Below are positions 1 to 5,262 of a stretch of DNA of 5,262 bases, in pieces. The stretch covers positions 1-5,262 of the forward strand of contig CALBZH010000499.1 of assembly GCA_937889795.1 (NCBI GenBank). The letters are read 5' to 3'. The stretch is from an uncultured Syntrophobacteraceae bacterium (GTDB lineage Bacteria > Desulfobacterota > Syntrophobacteria > Syntrophobacterales > Syntrophobacteraceae). Under the pieces are notes generated by a model. That model made no database searches. It was not told where the DNA came from and saw only the letters and a program-made list of their open reading frames with translations. Made by a program: the position numbers and the translations under genes. Every line of letters starts with the position of its first letter. Position 1 is the stretch's first letter.

Positions 1-2
1 GC

Positions 3-2069
3 TACGCCTGCCTGGTGGACCACATGCAGACCGTGCTCACCGGGAGTGGTCTCTACGACGCGCTGGAGGATCTCGAGAGACACCTGACCGATTACGGCAG
101 GCTCAAGGAGATCGAGCCGGGCAAGGCCCATGCCCTGGAGCACTTCATTCTCGATGCGATCAAGGAAGCAAAGCTTGAAAAGGAGCTCGGCATCGAGGAG
201 GGGATGGAATTTGAGCGGATCGTGGAAAAGGCCCACGAAACCTTGACCCTCATCCGCGGCACACGCGTCGCGGACGGGATGCACATCCTCGGGCAATACC
301 CGCAGGGGGCCAGGCGGGCCGACTTCATCAGCTCCATCGTGCGCTTCAATTTCGGAGACGGCATCTCGTCTCGAAGAATCATCCTGGACCTGATGGGGAT
401 CGACATCGACCACGCCCATGAAAACCCGGCCGCCGTCCATTCGGCGCTCCGGAAGACCTACGGTGAGATCCTGAGCGACGCCGACGAGTGCTCCGTCCGC
501 CTGGTGGCCGGGGTGCTCGACGGCAAAGAAGGGTCCATCGCCGACATCGCCCGGGAGGTTCTCGGGGAGAGTCTGGTCCATCCGGATGCTCTCTCCAGCC
601 TTCCCGCCCTCGAGGCGAGGATCCTTCAAATCTCCCGCAGCATCGACGAATCGACGGAGATCGAAAGCCTGCTCGCTGGCTTTTCGGGACGGTTCATTCG
701 GCCGGGTCCCTCGGGGCTCATCACGCGGGGACGCCCGGACGTGCTGCCCACGGGCCGGAATTTCTACTCCATCGACCCCGGGACCATCCCCACCCGACCG
801 GCCTGGAAAGTGGGCATAAGACTCGCCGACGCGCTGCTTGACAAGCACACGAAGGAGACCGGTGTGTACCCCGAGAACCTCGCTATGATGTGGATGGCCT
901 CGGACATCATGTGGGCCGACGGCGAAGAGATGTGCCAGCTCATGTACCTCATCGGCACGAAGCCCGTTTGGGCGGACAACGGGCGCGTCAAGGGGTTCGA
1001 GATCATCCCGCTCGACGAGCTGAAGCGTCCCCGCGTGGACGTGACCGTCCGCGTTTCGGGCATCACCCGGGACTGTTTTCCCGGCGCCGTCGACCTCCTG
1101 GACGAAGCCATCCAGGCGGTGGCGGCCCTCGATGAGCCGCTCGACATGAACCGGGTGAGGAAGCACACGCTCGAGCAGCTCGACTCCAAGGCCGACGGAG
1201 CCGATGCCGAGGAGGCCATGCGGGAAGCCACGCTGAGGCTGTTCACGAGCCGTCCCGGAACCTACGGCAACGGGGTGAACCTCGCCATTTACGCCTCGGC
1301 CTGGAAGGAGGAGTCGGACCTTTCCGAGATCTACATCCAGTGGAACGGCTACGGGTACGGGAAGGGAGTCTACGGCAGGCCGTCCCACCGGCAGCTCGTG
1401 AAGCAGCTCAAGTCCGTGGACCTCACCTTCAACAAGGTGGTCTCCGACGAGTACGATCTGCTGGGCTGCTGCTGCTATTACGCCACCCAGGGGGGTATGT
1501 CCGCGGCCGCCCGGCACGTTTCGGGCAAGGCGGTCAAGAACTACTACGGCGACACGAGGGACCCCGAGCATGTCTCGGTGCGCGATCTGGCTGACGAGAT
1601 CAAGCGGGTCGTCCGCACGCGGCTGCTCAATCCCAAGTGGATCGAGGGCATGAAGCGGCACGGATACAAGGGCGCCGGGGACATCTCGAAGCGCGTTGGA
1701 CGGGTCTATGGATGGGAAGCCACCACGGGCGAGGTGGATGACTGGGTCTTCGACGACATCGCGAAGACCTTTCTCCTCGACGACGAGAACCGAAAATTCT
1801 TTCAGGAGAACAACCCCTGGGCCCTGGAGGAGATCGGACGACGACTGCTCGAGGCGTACGAGCGGGGATTGTGGCAGGCGGATGACGCCGTCCTGGAGGA
1901 GCTGAAGGATCGCTATCTCGAGACGGAGGGCTGGATCGAAGAGAAGATGGATGGGGTCACGGGGGAATTCCAGGGGGGAGCGGTCGACGTGCTCACCGCG
2001 GACGACGTGAGCGACTGGAACCGGCATCTCGACGACGTGAGAAGCGCCCTCAAGGAGGTGAAATCGTAA
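3..2069 (+). CDS. cobN: Cobaltochelatase subunit CobN (CobN/BchH family), C-terminal part, 5' end outside window
   Basis: Large subunit of the ATP-dependent aerobic-type cobaltochelatase, which binds the corrin substrate and inserts Co2+ with the help of AAA+ partners (CobS/CobT or ChlI/ChlD-like); cytoplasmic. The frame is open to the left edge, so the GTG at 15 and ATG at 24 are internal codons. About 688 codons are visible, while the family is usually 1,200-1,400 residues, so roughly half is missing. Family signatures run in order: the LTGSGLYDALEDLERHL stretch near the left edge, PTGRNFYSIDP (747-779), a GEEMCQLMYLIG segment near 925-955, RPRVDVTVRVSGITRDCFP (1026-1082), a tyrosine/glycine-rich WNGYGYGKG stretch near 1345, and QGGMSAAARHVSG near 1490-1525. 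From memory of the family, the segment before QGGM usually reads close to DSDDYYQYHGG; here it is GCCCYYATQGG (1464 onward). The gene overlaps the next by one base. A distant magnesium-chelatase BchH role is possible but less likely. Confidence 0.92.
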   Translation, partial: YACLVDHMQTVLTGSGLYDALEDLERHLTDYGRLKEIEPGKAHALEHFILDAIKEAKLEKELGIEEGMEFERIVEKAHETLTLIRGTRVADGMHILGQYPQGARRADFISSIVRFNFGDGISSRRIILDLMGIDIDHAHENPAAVHSALRKTYGEILSDADECSVRLVAGVLDGKEGSIADIAREVLGESLVHPDALSSLPALEARILQISRSIDESTEIESLLAGFSGRFIRPGPSGLITRGRPDVLPTGRNFYSIDPGTIPTRPAWKVGIRLADALLDKHTKETGVYPENLAMMWMASDIMWADGEEMCQLMYLIGTKPVWADNGRVKGFEIIPLDELKRPRVDVTVRVSGITRDCFPGAVDLLDEAIQAVAALDEPLDMNRVRKHTLEQLDSKADGADAEEAMREATLRLFTSRPGTYGNGVNLAIYASAWKEESDLSEIYIQWNGYGYGKGVYGRPSHRQLVKQLKSVDLTFNKVVSDEYDLLGCCCYYATQGGMSAAARHVSGKAVKNYYGDTRDPEHVSVRDLADEIKRVVRTRLLNPKWIEGMKRHGYKGAGDISKRVGRVYGWEATTGEVDDWVFDDIAKTFLLDDENRKFFQENNPWALEEIGRRLLEAYERGLWQADDAVLEELKDRYLETEGWIEEKMDGVTGEFQGGAVDVLTADDVSDWNRHLDDVRSALKEVKS
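2052..2061 (+). promoter_or_regulatory. Very strong Shine-Dalgarno for the GATE-domain gene, inside cobN
   Basis: AAGGAGGTGA is a ten-base perfect complement of the usual 16S rRNA 3' end, placed 7 bases before the ATG at 2069. It lies in the last codons of cobN (Lys-Glu-Val-Lys). With the stop/start overlap TAATG, it fixes the start of the downstream gene and indicates tight translational coupling to cobN. Confidence 0.85.
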
Positions 2070-3052
2070 TGGAGACCCTCGTTGCGAGCGTCTGGAGCAC
2101 GATGTCCGAGCTGCTCCTTCGGGTTCTTCCCGTGACGTTCGTGGCACTATTCGGCACCGAGCTCCTGGTGCAGCTCGGCCTCATGAGGAGGCTCGAGTGG
2201 CTGGGAAAGCCGTTGACCCGGGTTTCCCGTCTTCCCCCGGTCACCACCCTGACCTTCATCGCGGGGATCGGATCGCTCGTTGCGGCCAACAGCATGCTGG
2301 CGGCCTACCGCAACGACGGGAGGATCGACGACCGGGAGGTGGTTCTCTCCTCGCTTCTGAACAGCATCCCCATCTACCTCAAGGAGCTGTTGACCTACCA
2401 TTTCCCGGTGATCTTTCCCCTCCTGGGACCGTGGGTTGGAACGATCTACTTCATGACCTTCTGGCTCGCGGGATTCATCAAGCTGCTGTTCATCGTCCTG
2501 GGGGGAAGGCTGATGCTCGGAAAGGGTGACAGGCCGTTGCCGGTGGAAGCAGCGAGAAGCTTCGAGCCGACGTCCGAAGAAGCTCGGCGGCCTCGGTCGT
2601 TTGCGCTCCTCATCCAGGATACGTTCCGATGCCAGATGAAGCTGTTCACACGGATCGCGACCTATTACGTGGTCGTGACCCTGATCGTGCTCGTGTGCAT
2701 GGAGCTGGGGCTCTTCCGGTGGATGGACTCCCTCATCGGACCCATGGTCTGGCGTTTCGGGCTGCCCTCGTCCGTCATTGCCCCGCTGAGCGCCTACGCC
2801 GTCAATCCCACGGTCGGGCTCACCTCGATTTCCACCCTGCTCCATAGCCGCGCGATCACCGAATACCAGGCCATCCTGGCGCTGCTCATCGGCGGGTTCC
2901 TCATGCTCCCCATGATCTACGCCCGATCCATGCTTCCCAAGTACGTGGTGATTTTCGGCGTCCGGTTGGGAGCCCTCATCGTGGCCCTCTCCGTGGGATT
3001 CACTCTGGTGGCGAGGGTCATCATGCTGGCGGTTGTCCTGATGACGGGGTGA
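2069..3052 (+). CDS. Polytopic membrane protein with two nucleoside-recognition/GATE-like halves; candidate permease coupled to cobN
   Basis: A 327-residue inner-membrane protein with about seven or eight hydrophobic segments, near residues 15-37, 58-79, 110-148 (probably two), 196-216, 236-256, 266-285 and 291-322, and a hydrophilic linker at about 150-190. The two halves look like distant copies: residues 86-96 (IDDREVVLSSL) align with 263-273 (ITEYQAILALL), an offset of 177, each following a glycine/alanine-rich stretch preceded by LP. This arrangement fits the nucleoside-recognition (GATE) domain family, known in nucleoside transporters, FeoB pore regions, SpmA/SpmB and YjiH-like proteins. 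I see no GTPase domain, so it is not FeoB. Overlap with cobN by one base implies co-expression, and a role in cobalt or corrinoid-precursor transport is inferred from that context only. The substrate is unknown; polar residues in or near membrane segments include N74, S75, H111 and N246. The ATG is set by a near-ideal ribosome binding site. Confidence 0.85.
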   Translation: METLVASVWSTMSELLLRVLPVTFVALFGTELLVQLGLMRRLEWLGKPLTRVSRLPPVTTLTFIAGIGSLVAANSMLAAYRNDGRIDDREVVLSSLLNSIPIYLKELLTYHFPVIFPLLGPWVGTIYFMTFWLAGFIKLLFIVLGGRLMLGKGDRPLPVEAARSFEPTSEEARRPRSFALLIQDTFRCQMKLFTRIATYYVVVTLIVLVCMELGLFRWMDSLIGPMVWRFGLPSSVIAPLSAYAVNPTVGLTSISTLLHSRAITEYQAILALLIGGFLMLPMIYARSMLPKYVVIFGVRLGALIVALSVGFTLVARVIMLAVVLMTG

Positions 3053-3076
3053 GTCGTCTTGCAGACATCGAACGCT

Positions 3077-3090
3077 GGCAGCATGCTGCC
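3077..3090. repeat. 14-base perfect palindrome between convergent genes, possible bidirectional terminator stem
   Basis: GGCAGCATGCTGCC equals its own reverse complement. It sits in the 54-base gap (3053-3106) between the stop of the GATE gene and the stop of the TonB-family gene. As RNA it would form a 5-base-pair stem with a CATG loop, extendable by GCT/AGC after a two-base bulge. No T-tract follows on either strand, so a canonical intrinsic terminator is not supported; a weak stem or protein-binding site remains possible. The rest of the gap shows nothing else. Confidence 0.5.
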
Positions 3091-3106
3091 CAAGCAATGA
3101 AGCGAA

Positions 3107-4045
3107 TCAATCCTTCTCAGCGCTGTTCAGCACGAACCGGATGGGCAGCTGGGCCCGGCAGCTGACCGGCCTGCCATTGATCTTGGCCGGACTGAAGCTC
3201 GATTCCCGGACCGCGCGCACGGCCTCCTCGTCGAAGCCCGACCCGGCCCGCCTCAGGACCTCCACGTCGAGGAGGCGTCCCCGGTCGTCGATGGTGAGTC
3301 TCAGGAGCACCGTACCCTCTCTTCCCAGCTCCCTCGCCAAGCGCGGATATTTGGGAAGGGATTTGCTGGCGAAGCGCGGCCCGTTTCCCGAGCCGAACGA
3401 GGCTTCCATGGGACCATGGCCGGAGCCGAGTCCGGGTCCACTACCGGGGCCCGTCCCGCGTCCCGTGCCCGAATCGGCCAGCCCCGTCCCGGTTCCGTTC
3501 TCGGTGCCCATTCCCTTGCCGACCTCCCCGCCCGGGCTTTCCTGGGCACCCATCCTGGCCGTTTCGATCCTCGGGCGGTCATCCGGTCGAGGCGACGGCT
3601 TTTCGACGCGGACGGGCTTGGGCTGGGGTTTTGGCTTCGGCTTGGGCTTCTCTTTGGGCTCTTCGACCTTCTTCTCGATCGGTGGCGGCGTCTCCGGGGG
3701 CTCCTTGAGCTCGGACAGATAGACCGCATCCGGTTTTTCCGGCTCCGATTCCGCGACGGGCTCAGGCTCCATGGGAGGATCGATGCTTTCGGGAGGAGTC
3801 GTCGGCTCAGGCTTCCCGTCCCCCATGCGCATGGCCCCCTCTTCGCCTCCTCCGAGGCCGCCCGTCATGTCCTGCAGGAGAAGATCGACCATGCAGAGCG
3901 GAAGGGGGATCTGACTGGACGGAAGCATGAACGGGATGATGACCATGAGAAAGAACGCCGTCGCATGGAAAAGGATGGAAAGCGCCAAACCGTTCAGGAC
4001 ACCGTCGCCAAAGAGGTCCTCGCCTTTGTAATTCCGGGCTTGCAT
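3107..4045 (-). CDS. tonB: TonB-family energy transducer, 312 residues
   Basis: Inner-membrane-anchored periplasm-spanning protein that passes the force generated by ExbB/ExbD to outer-membrane transporters. A short cytoplasmic N-terminus precedes one membrane anchor at about residues 17-41. This contains S23-x-x-x-H27, matching the Ser16/His20 spacing of the functionally essential E. coli TonB membrane motif. The linker has an acidic Pro/Glu part (about 79-130), a basic Lys-Pro part (about 131-153, including KPKPKPKPQPKP) and a Gly-rich part (about 171-223). The C-terminal TonB domain covers about 226-307, with YPRLARELGREGTVLLRL, a DDRGRL turn, then GFDEEAVRAVRESSFSPA. The ATG at 4045 has GAAGGAA upstream at good spacing and lies 14 bases after the exbD stop. 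It is the last gene of the operon. The EP-then-KP order resembles E. coli TonB; the long Gly-rich segment is additional. Because its neighbours are Tol-like, a TolA-substituting role cannot be excluded. Confidence 0.9.
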   Translation of the reverse strand: MQARNYKGEDLFGDGVLNGLALSILFHATAFFLMVIIPFMLPSSQIPLPLCMVDLLLQDMTGGLGGGEEGAMRMGDGKPEPTTPPESIDPPMEPEPVAESEPEKPDAVYLSELKEPPETPPPIEKKVEEPKEKPKPKPKPQPKPVRVEKPSPRPDDRPRIETARMGAQESPGGEVGKGMGTENGTGTGLADSGTGRGTGPGSGPGLGSGHGPMEASFGSGNGPRFASKSLPKYPRLARELGREGTVLLRLTIDDRGRLLDVEVLRRAGSGFDEEAVRAVRESSFSPAKINGRPVSCRAQLPIRFVLNSAEKD

Positions 4046-4052
4046 CCCTGTC

Positions 4053-4059
4053 TTCCTTC
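4053..4059 (-). promoter_or_regulatory. Shine-Dalgarno for the TonB-family gene
   Basis: Read on the - strand this is GAAGGAA, 7 bases before the ATG at 4045 and immediately after the exbD stop codon (4062-4060). It supports the chosen tonB start and continuous translation from exbD into tonB. Confidence 0.6.
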
Positions 4060-4503
4060 TTACTGTTCGGAGTCTTTGCGGAGTCCCCCAGGCGGCTCCG
4101 TCACCATGCCAATCTGCTGGATTCCGGCCAAACGGATGGCCCCCATGACCTCGATCACGAAGCCGTAATCCACTTTCCGATCAGCCCTCAGGATGACCCC
4201 CCGTTTTCCCTGGCAGCTCTCCAGGATCCGCACGAGCTCGGGCCCCACGGCATCAAAGCCCACGAGCGTCTCGTTGATGAAGATCTTGCGGTCGTCGGTG
4301 AGGCTCACGACCAGACGCTCCTCCTCGTTGGGGATCGACTGGGCGGTTGTCTTGGGCAAATTGACGTCGATTCCCTGGATCATCATGGGGGCCGCAATCA
4401 TGAAGATGATGAGCAAAACCAGCATCACGTCCACAAAAGGCGTCACGTTGATGTCTGAGACCATCCCGCGGCGCGACCGTCCGCCGTTCATCTGCATTCC
4501 CAT
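4060..4503 (-). CDS. exbD: ExbD/TolR-family proton-channel subunit
   Basis: Small inner-membrane partner of ExbB/TolQ; the pair uses the proton motive force to drive TonB or TolA. The N-terminus is basic (GGRSRRG), followed by the family signature INVTPFVDVMLVLLIIFM and a single membrane helix at about residues 23-41. The conserved membrane aspartate is D25 from this start, the same number as the essential Asp of E. coli ExbD. A periplasmic domain of about 100 residues follows, ending in a TolR-like IQQIGMVTEP. Three in-frame ATGs are candidates: 4512, 4503 and 4497. The AGGAGG at 4519-4514 is only one base from the ATG at 4512 but ten bases from 4503, so I prefer 4503 (147 residues); the 4512 start would give 150. 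It is separated from exbB by an unusually long spacer and from tonB by 14 bases. Sequence alone does not settle ExbD versus TolR. Confidence 0.92.
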   Translation of the reverse strand: MGMQMNGGRSRRGMVSDINVTPFVDVMLVLLIIFMIAAPMMIQGIDVNLPKTTAQSIPNEEERLVVSLTDDRKIFINETLVGFDAVGPELVRILESCQGKRGVILRADRKVDYGFVIEVMGAIRLAGIQQIGMVTEPPGGLRKDSEQ

Positions 4504-4513
4504 TGAGACCATT

Positions 4514-4519
4514 CCTCCT
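4514..4519 (-). promoter_or_regulatory. Shine-Dalgarno that decides the exbD start
   Basis: AGGAGG on the - strand. Its spacing is 1 base to the upstream ATG (4512), 10 bases to the ATG at 4503 and 16 to the ATG at 4497. Only the middle one has workable spacing, so translation most likely starts at 4503. Confidence 0.65.
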
Positions 4520-4579
4520 GCCGATTAACATCGAGGATCACCGGGCTGCTAGTGCTCTGTCAACGTTGTTTCGCAAGGT

Positions 4580-4620
4580 ACACCCCCCGTTGATTGCCTC
4601 AAGGGGGGGCTGGGGGGTGT
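4580..4620. repeat. Inverted repeat with C-run/C-run/G-run hairpin, probable dispersed palindromic repeat
   Basis: ACACCCCCC (4580-4588) is perfectly complementary to GGGGGGTGT (4612-4620), giving a 9-base-pair stem with a 23-base loop. The arms extend imperfectly through GCAAG outside (4573-4577) and its complement CTTGC (from 4624). A second G-run (4603-4609) allows another fold: the C-run at 4583-4588 pairs with 4603-4608, with TTGA (4590-4593) pairing to TCAA (4599-4602) inside. In the exbB-exbD transcript, two C-runs thus compete for one G-run. The shape resembles C-run/G-run intergenic palindromes I recall in several bacterial genomes, but membership in a family cannot be shown from one copy. 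Confidence 0.6.
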
Positions 4621-4644
4621 TCGCTTGCCCGGCATCCATTATGG

Positions 4645-5262
4645 CTAGCGTGCCGCGCTGCGCCGGGCCACCAGGGGCTCCTCGTGCCGGTCCTGGCAGA
4701 TCAGGTCCGTCTTGAGCGTGTTTAAAAAATCGGACGTGAAGTGGACCATGTCGTCCTCGATGTCCTGGATTTTGTTGGAAAGGTGGTTGTAGGCCACGAC
4801 GGCCGGAATGGCGGCCGCAAGACCCATGGCTGTCGCCACGAGCGCCTCCGAGATGCCCGGGGCCACTACAGCTAGGTTGGCCGATCCCCTGAGCCCGATC
4901 TCCTGGAAGCTCGTCATGATGCCCCAAACCGTTCCGAAGAGGCCGATGAACGGGGCCGTGCTGCCCGTTGTCGCCAGGAAAGGCAGGAAGCGCTGCAGTC
5001 GCTTTCTGTGCCGGACGATCCCCCCTTGAATGGCTCGATCCACGTTCTCCAGAAGAATCGCCGTGCTCTCCCGGGAATCCCGCAGCCCTTTGCTCTCCAG
5101 CAGCCCGCTGACGCGCTTGAGCTCCGCGTAGCCCGTTCGAAAAATATGAGCCAAATGGCTCTCCTCAAGCATCACGGCTTCCCGGTTCAGCGCGGTGAGG
5201 CTCTCTTTGTCGCTGAATCGATCGATGAACGCCAGGGACTCCTGGTTCGCCCTGCGAATCAG
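4645..5262 (-). CDS. exbB: ExbB/TolQ-family motor protein, N-terminus outside window
   Basis: Polytopic inner-membrane subunit that surrounds the ExbD helices and forms the proton-driven motor. The frame is open to the right edge; the GTG/ATG pair at 5175/5172 is internal, because the 29 codons upstream are open and read as family-like sequence (AFIDRF, then an LNREAV stretch). There are 205 visible residues, so against the usual 225-240 the missing part is the first membrane helix. The cytoplasmic region comes first, then helix two with GSTAPFIGLFGTVWGIM (visible residues about 100-116), then helix three with APGISEALVATAMG (about 135-148). This carries the conserved Glu and Thr of the ion pathway, and a C-terminal cytoplasmic helix follows. 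The VAPGISEAL and IPAVVAYN wording is closer to TolQ than to classical ExbB. It is the first visible gene of an operon followed by exbD and tonB, and its TAG stop lies at the edge of the repeat-bearing spacer. Confidence 0.93.
   Translation of the reverse strand: MIRRANQESLAFIDRFSDKESLTALNREAVMLEESHLAHIFRTGYAELKRVSGLLESKGLRDSRESTAILLENVDRAIQGGIVRHRKRLQRFLPFLATTGSTAPFIGLFGTVWGIMTSFQEIGLRGSANLAVVAPGISEALVATAMGLAAAIPAVVAYNHLSNKIQDIEDDMVHFTSDFLNTLKTDLICQDRHEEPLVARRSAAR

Larger units (their letters stand above)
4504..4644. other. 141-base intra-operon spacer between exbB and exbD
   Basis: The spacer is much longer than the 14-base exbD-tonB gap. It carries the exbD ribosome binding site, the octamer palindrome CAACGTTG (4561-4568), a C/G-run inverted repeat (4580-4620) and a GCTAG direct repeat (4548-4552 and 4644-4648, the second overlapping the exbB stop codon). 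No reading frame in it has recognisable coding character, and I see no convincing promoter. Confidence 0.6.

Noticed and set aside
15..26. GTG at 15 or ATG at 24 as the true start of the CobN-like gene
   Set aside because: The frame is open to the left edge with family-like residues before it, no ribosome binding site precedes either codon, and the protein would lack about half of the family length.
764..1246. A 160-codon open frame on the - strand within cobN
   Set aside because: Ser/Ala-rich antisense shadow of strongly conserved CobN coding sequence; no recognisable domain.
2069..3052. FeoB-type ferrous iron transporter
   Set aside because: No N-terminal G-domain motifs and no GCxxPA-like gate motif; only the duplicated GATE-like membrane halves are present.
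2147..3097. A 316-codon open frame on the - strand opposite the GATE-domain gene
   Set aside because: Its protein is dominated by His, Asp, Glu, Gln, Gly and Arg with no domain logic, as expected from the antisense of a GC-rich membrane-protein gene. The + strand frame has clear membrane segments, an ideal ribosome binding site and operon coupling.
3416..4168. A 250-codon open frame on the + strand opposite the TonB-family and exbD genes
   Set aside because: It crosses the tonB/exbD junction antisense, is Arg/Leu-rich low-complexity sequence, and the opposite strand holds unmistakable TonB and ExbD domains.
4603..4617. G-quadruplex formed by the two adjacent G-runs
   Set aside because: The two runs are separated by CT only and do not provide four tracts with proper loops; base pairing with the nearby C-run explains the sequence better.
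4645..4720. Truncation of exbB by the spacer element
   Set aside because: The frame extends past the third membrane helix and the C-terminal cytoplasmic helix to a natural-looking length; the TAG would also be kept if the element were removed.
5170..5175. GTG/ATG pair as the true start of exbB
   Set aside because: Twenty-nine open codons upstream read as family-like sequence, and starting here would remove the first membrane helix that the family needs.

Overview
The window is a GC-rich, almost fully coding stretch from a Gram-negative bacterium. The presence of a TonB/ExbB/ExbD (or Tol-type) energy-transducing set requires an outer membrane. Together with a CobN-type chelatase next to a GATE-domain membrane protein, the style of the proteins suggests a Desulfobacterota/Deltaproteobacteria-like genome, but that placement is an impression, not a demonstrated match. 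No RNA gene, CRISPR array, transposase or phage gene is visible.

Layout. Two gene sets face each other. On the + strand, the C-terminal half of a large CobN/BchH-family cobaltochelatase subunit enters from the left edge (to 2069). Its stop codon overlaps by one base the start of a polytopic membrane protein with two nucleoside-recognition/GATE-like halves (2069-3052), whose ribosome binding site is a perfect 10-base anti-16S match inside the last cobN codons. A 54-base gap holding a 14-base perfect palindrome separates this from the convergent - strand operon. That operon is read from right to left: exbB/tolQ (5' end beyond the right edge, stop at 4645), exbD/tolR (stop at 4060) and a TonB-family gene (4045-3107).

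How the genes may work together. ExbB and ExbD form the proton-driven motor in the inner membrane. The TonB-family protein, with its SxxxH transmembrane motif, Pro/Lys- and Gly-rich linker and C-terminal domain, would carry that energy to outer-membrane receptors. CobN inserts cobalt into the corrin ring. The GATE protein, translationally coupled to CobN, is a candidate inner-membrane permease for cobalt or a related substrate. A joint cobalt/corrinoid acquisition locus is a reasonable hypothesis, but the two gene sets are convergent and so not co-transcribed, and the Tol-like flavour of ExbB/ExbD leaves an envelope-maintenance role open.

The least ordinary places are three: a CCC triplet in the CobN region where the canonical family, as I remember it, has an acidic motif; the cobN-coupled GATE protein; and the 141-base spacer inside the exbB-exbD operon, which holds a C-run/C-run/G-run element able to fold in two exclusive ways and looks like an inserted repeat.
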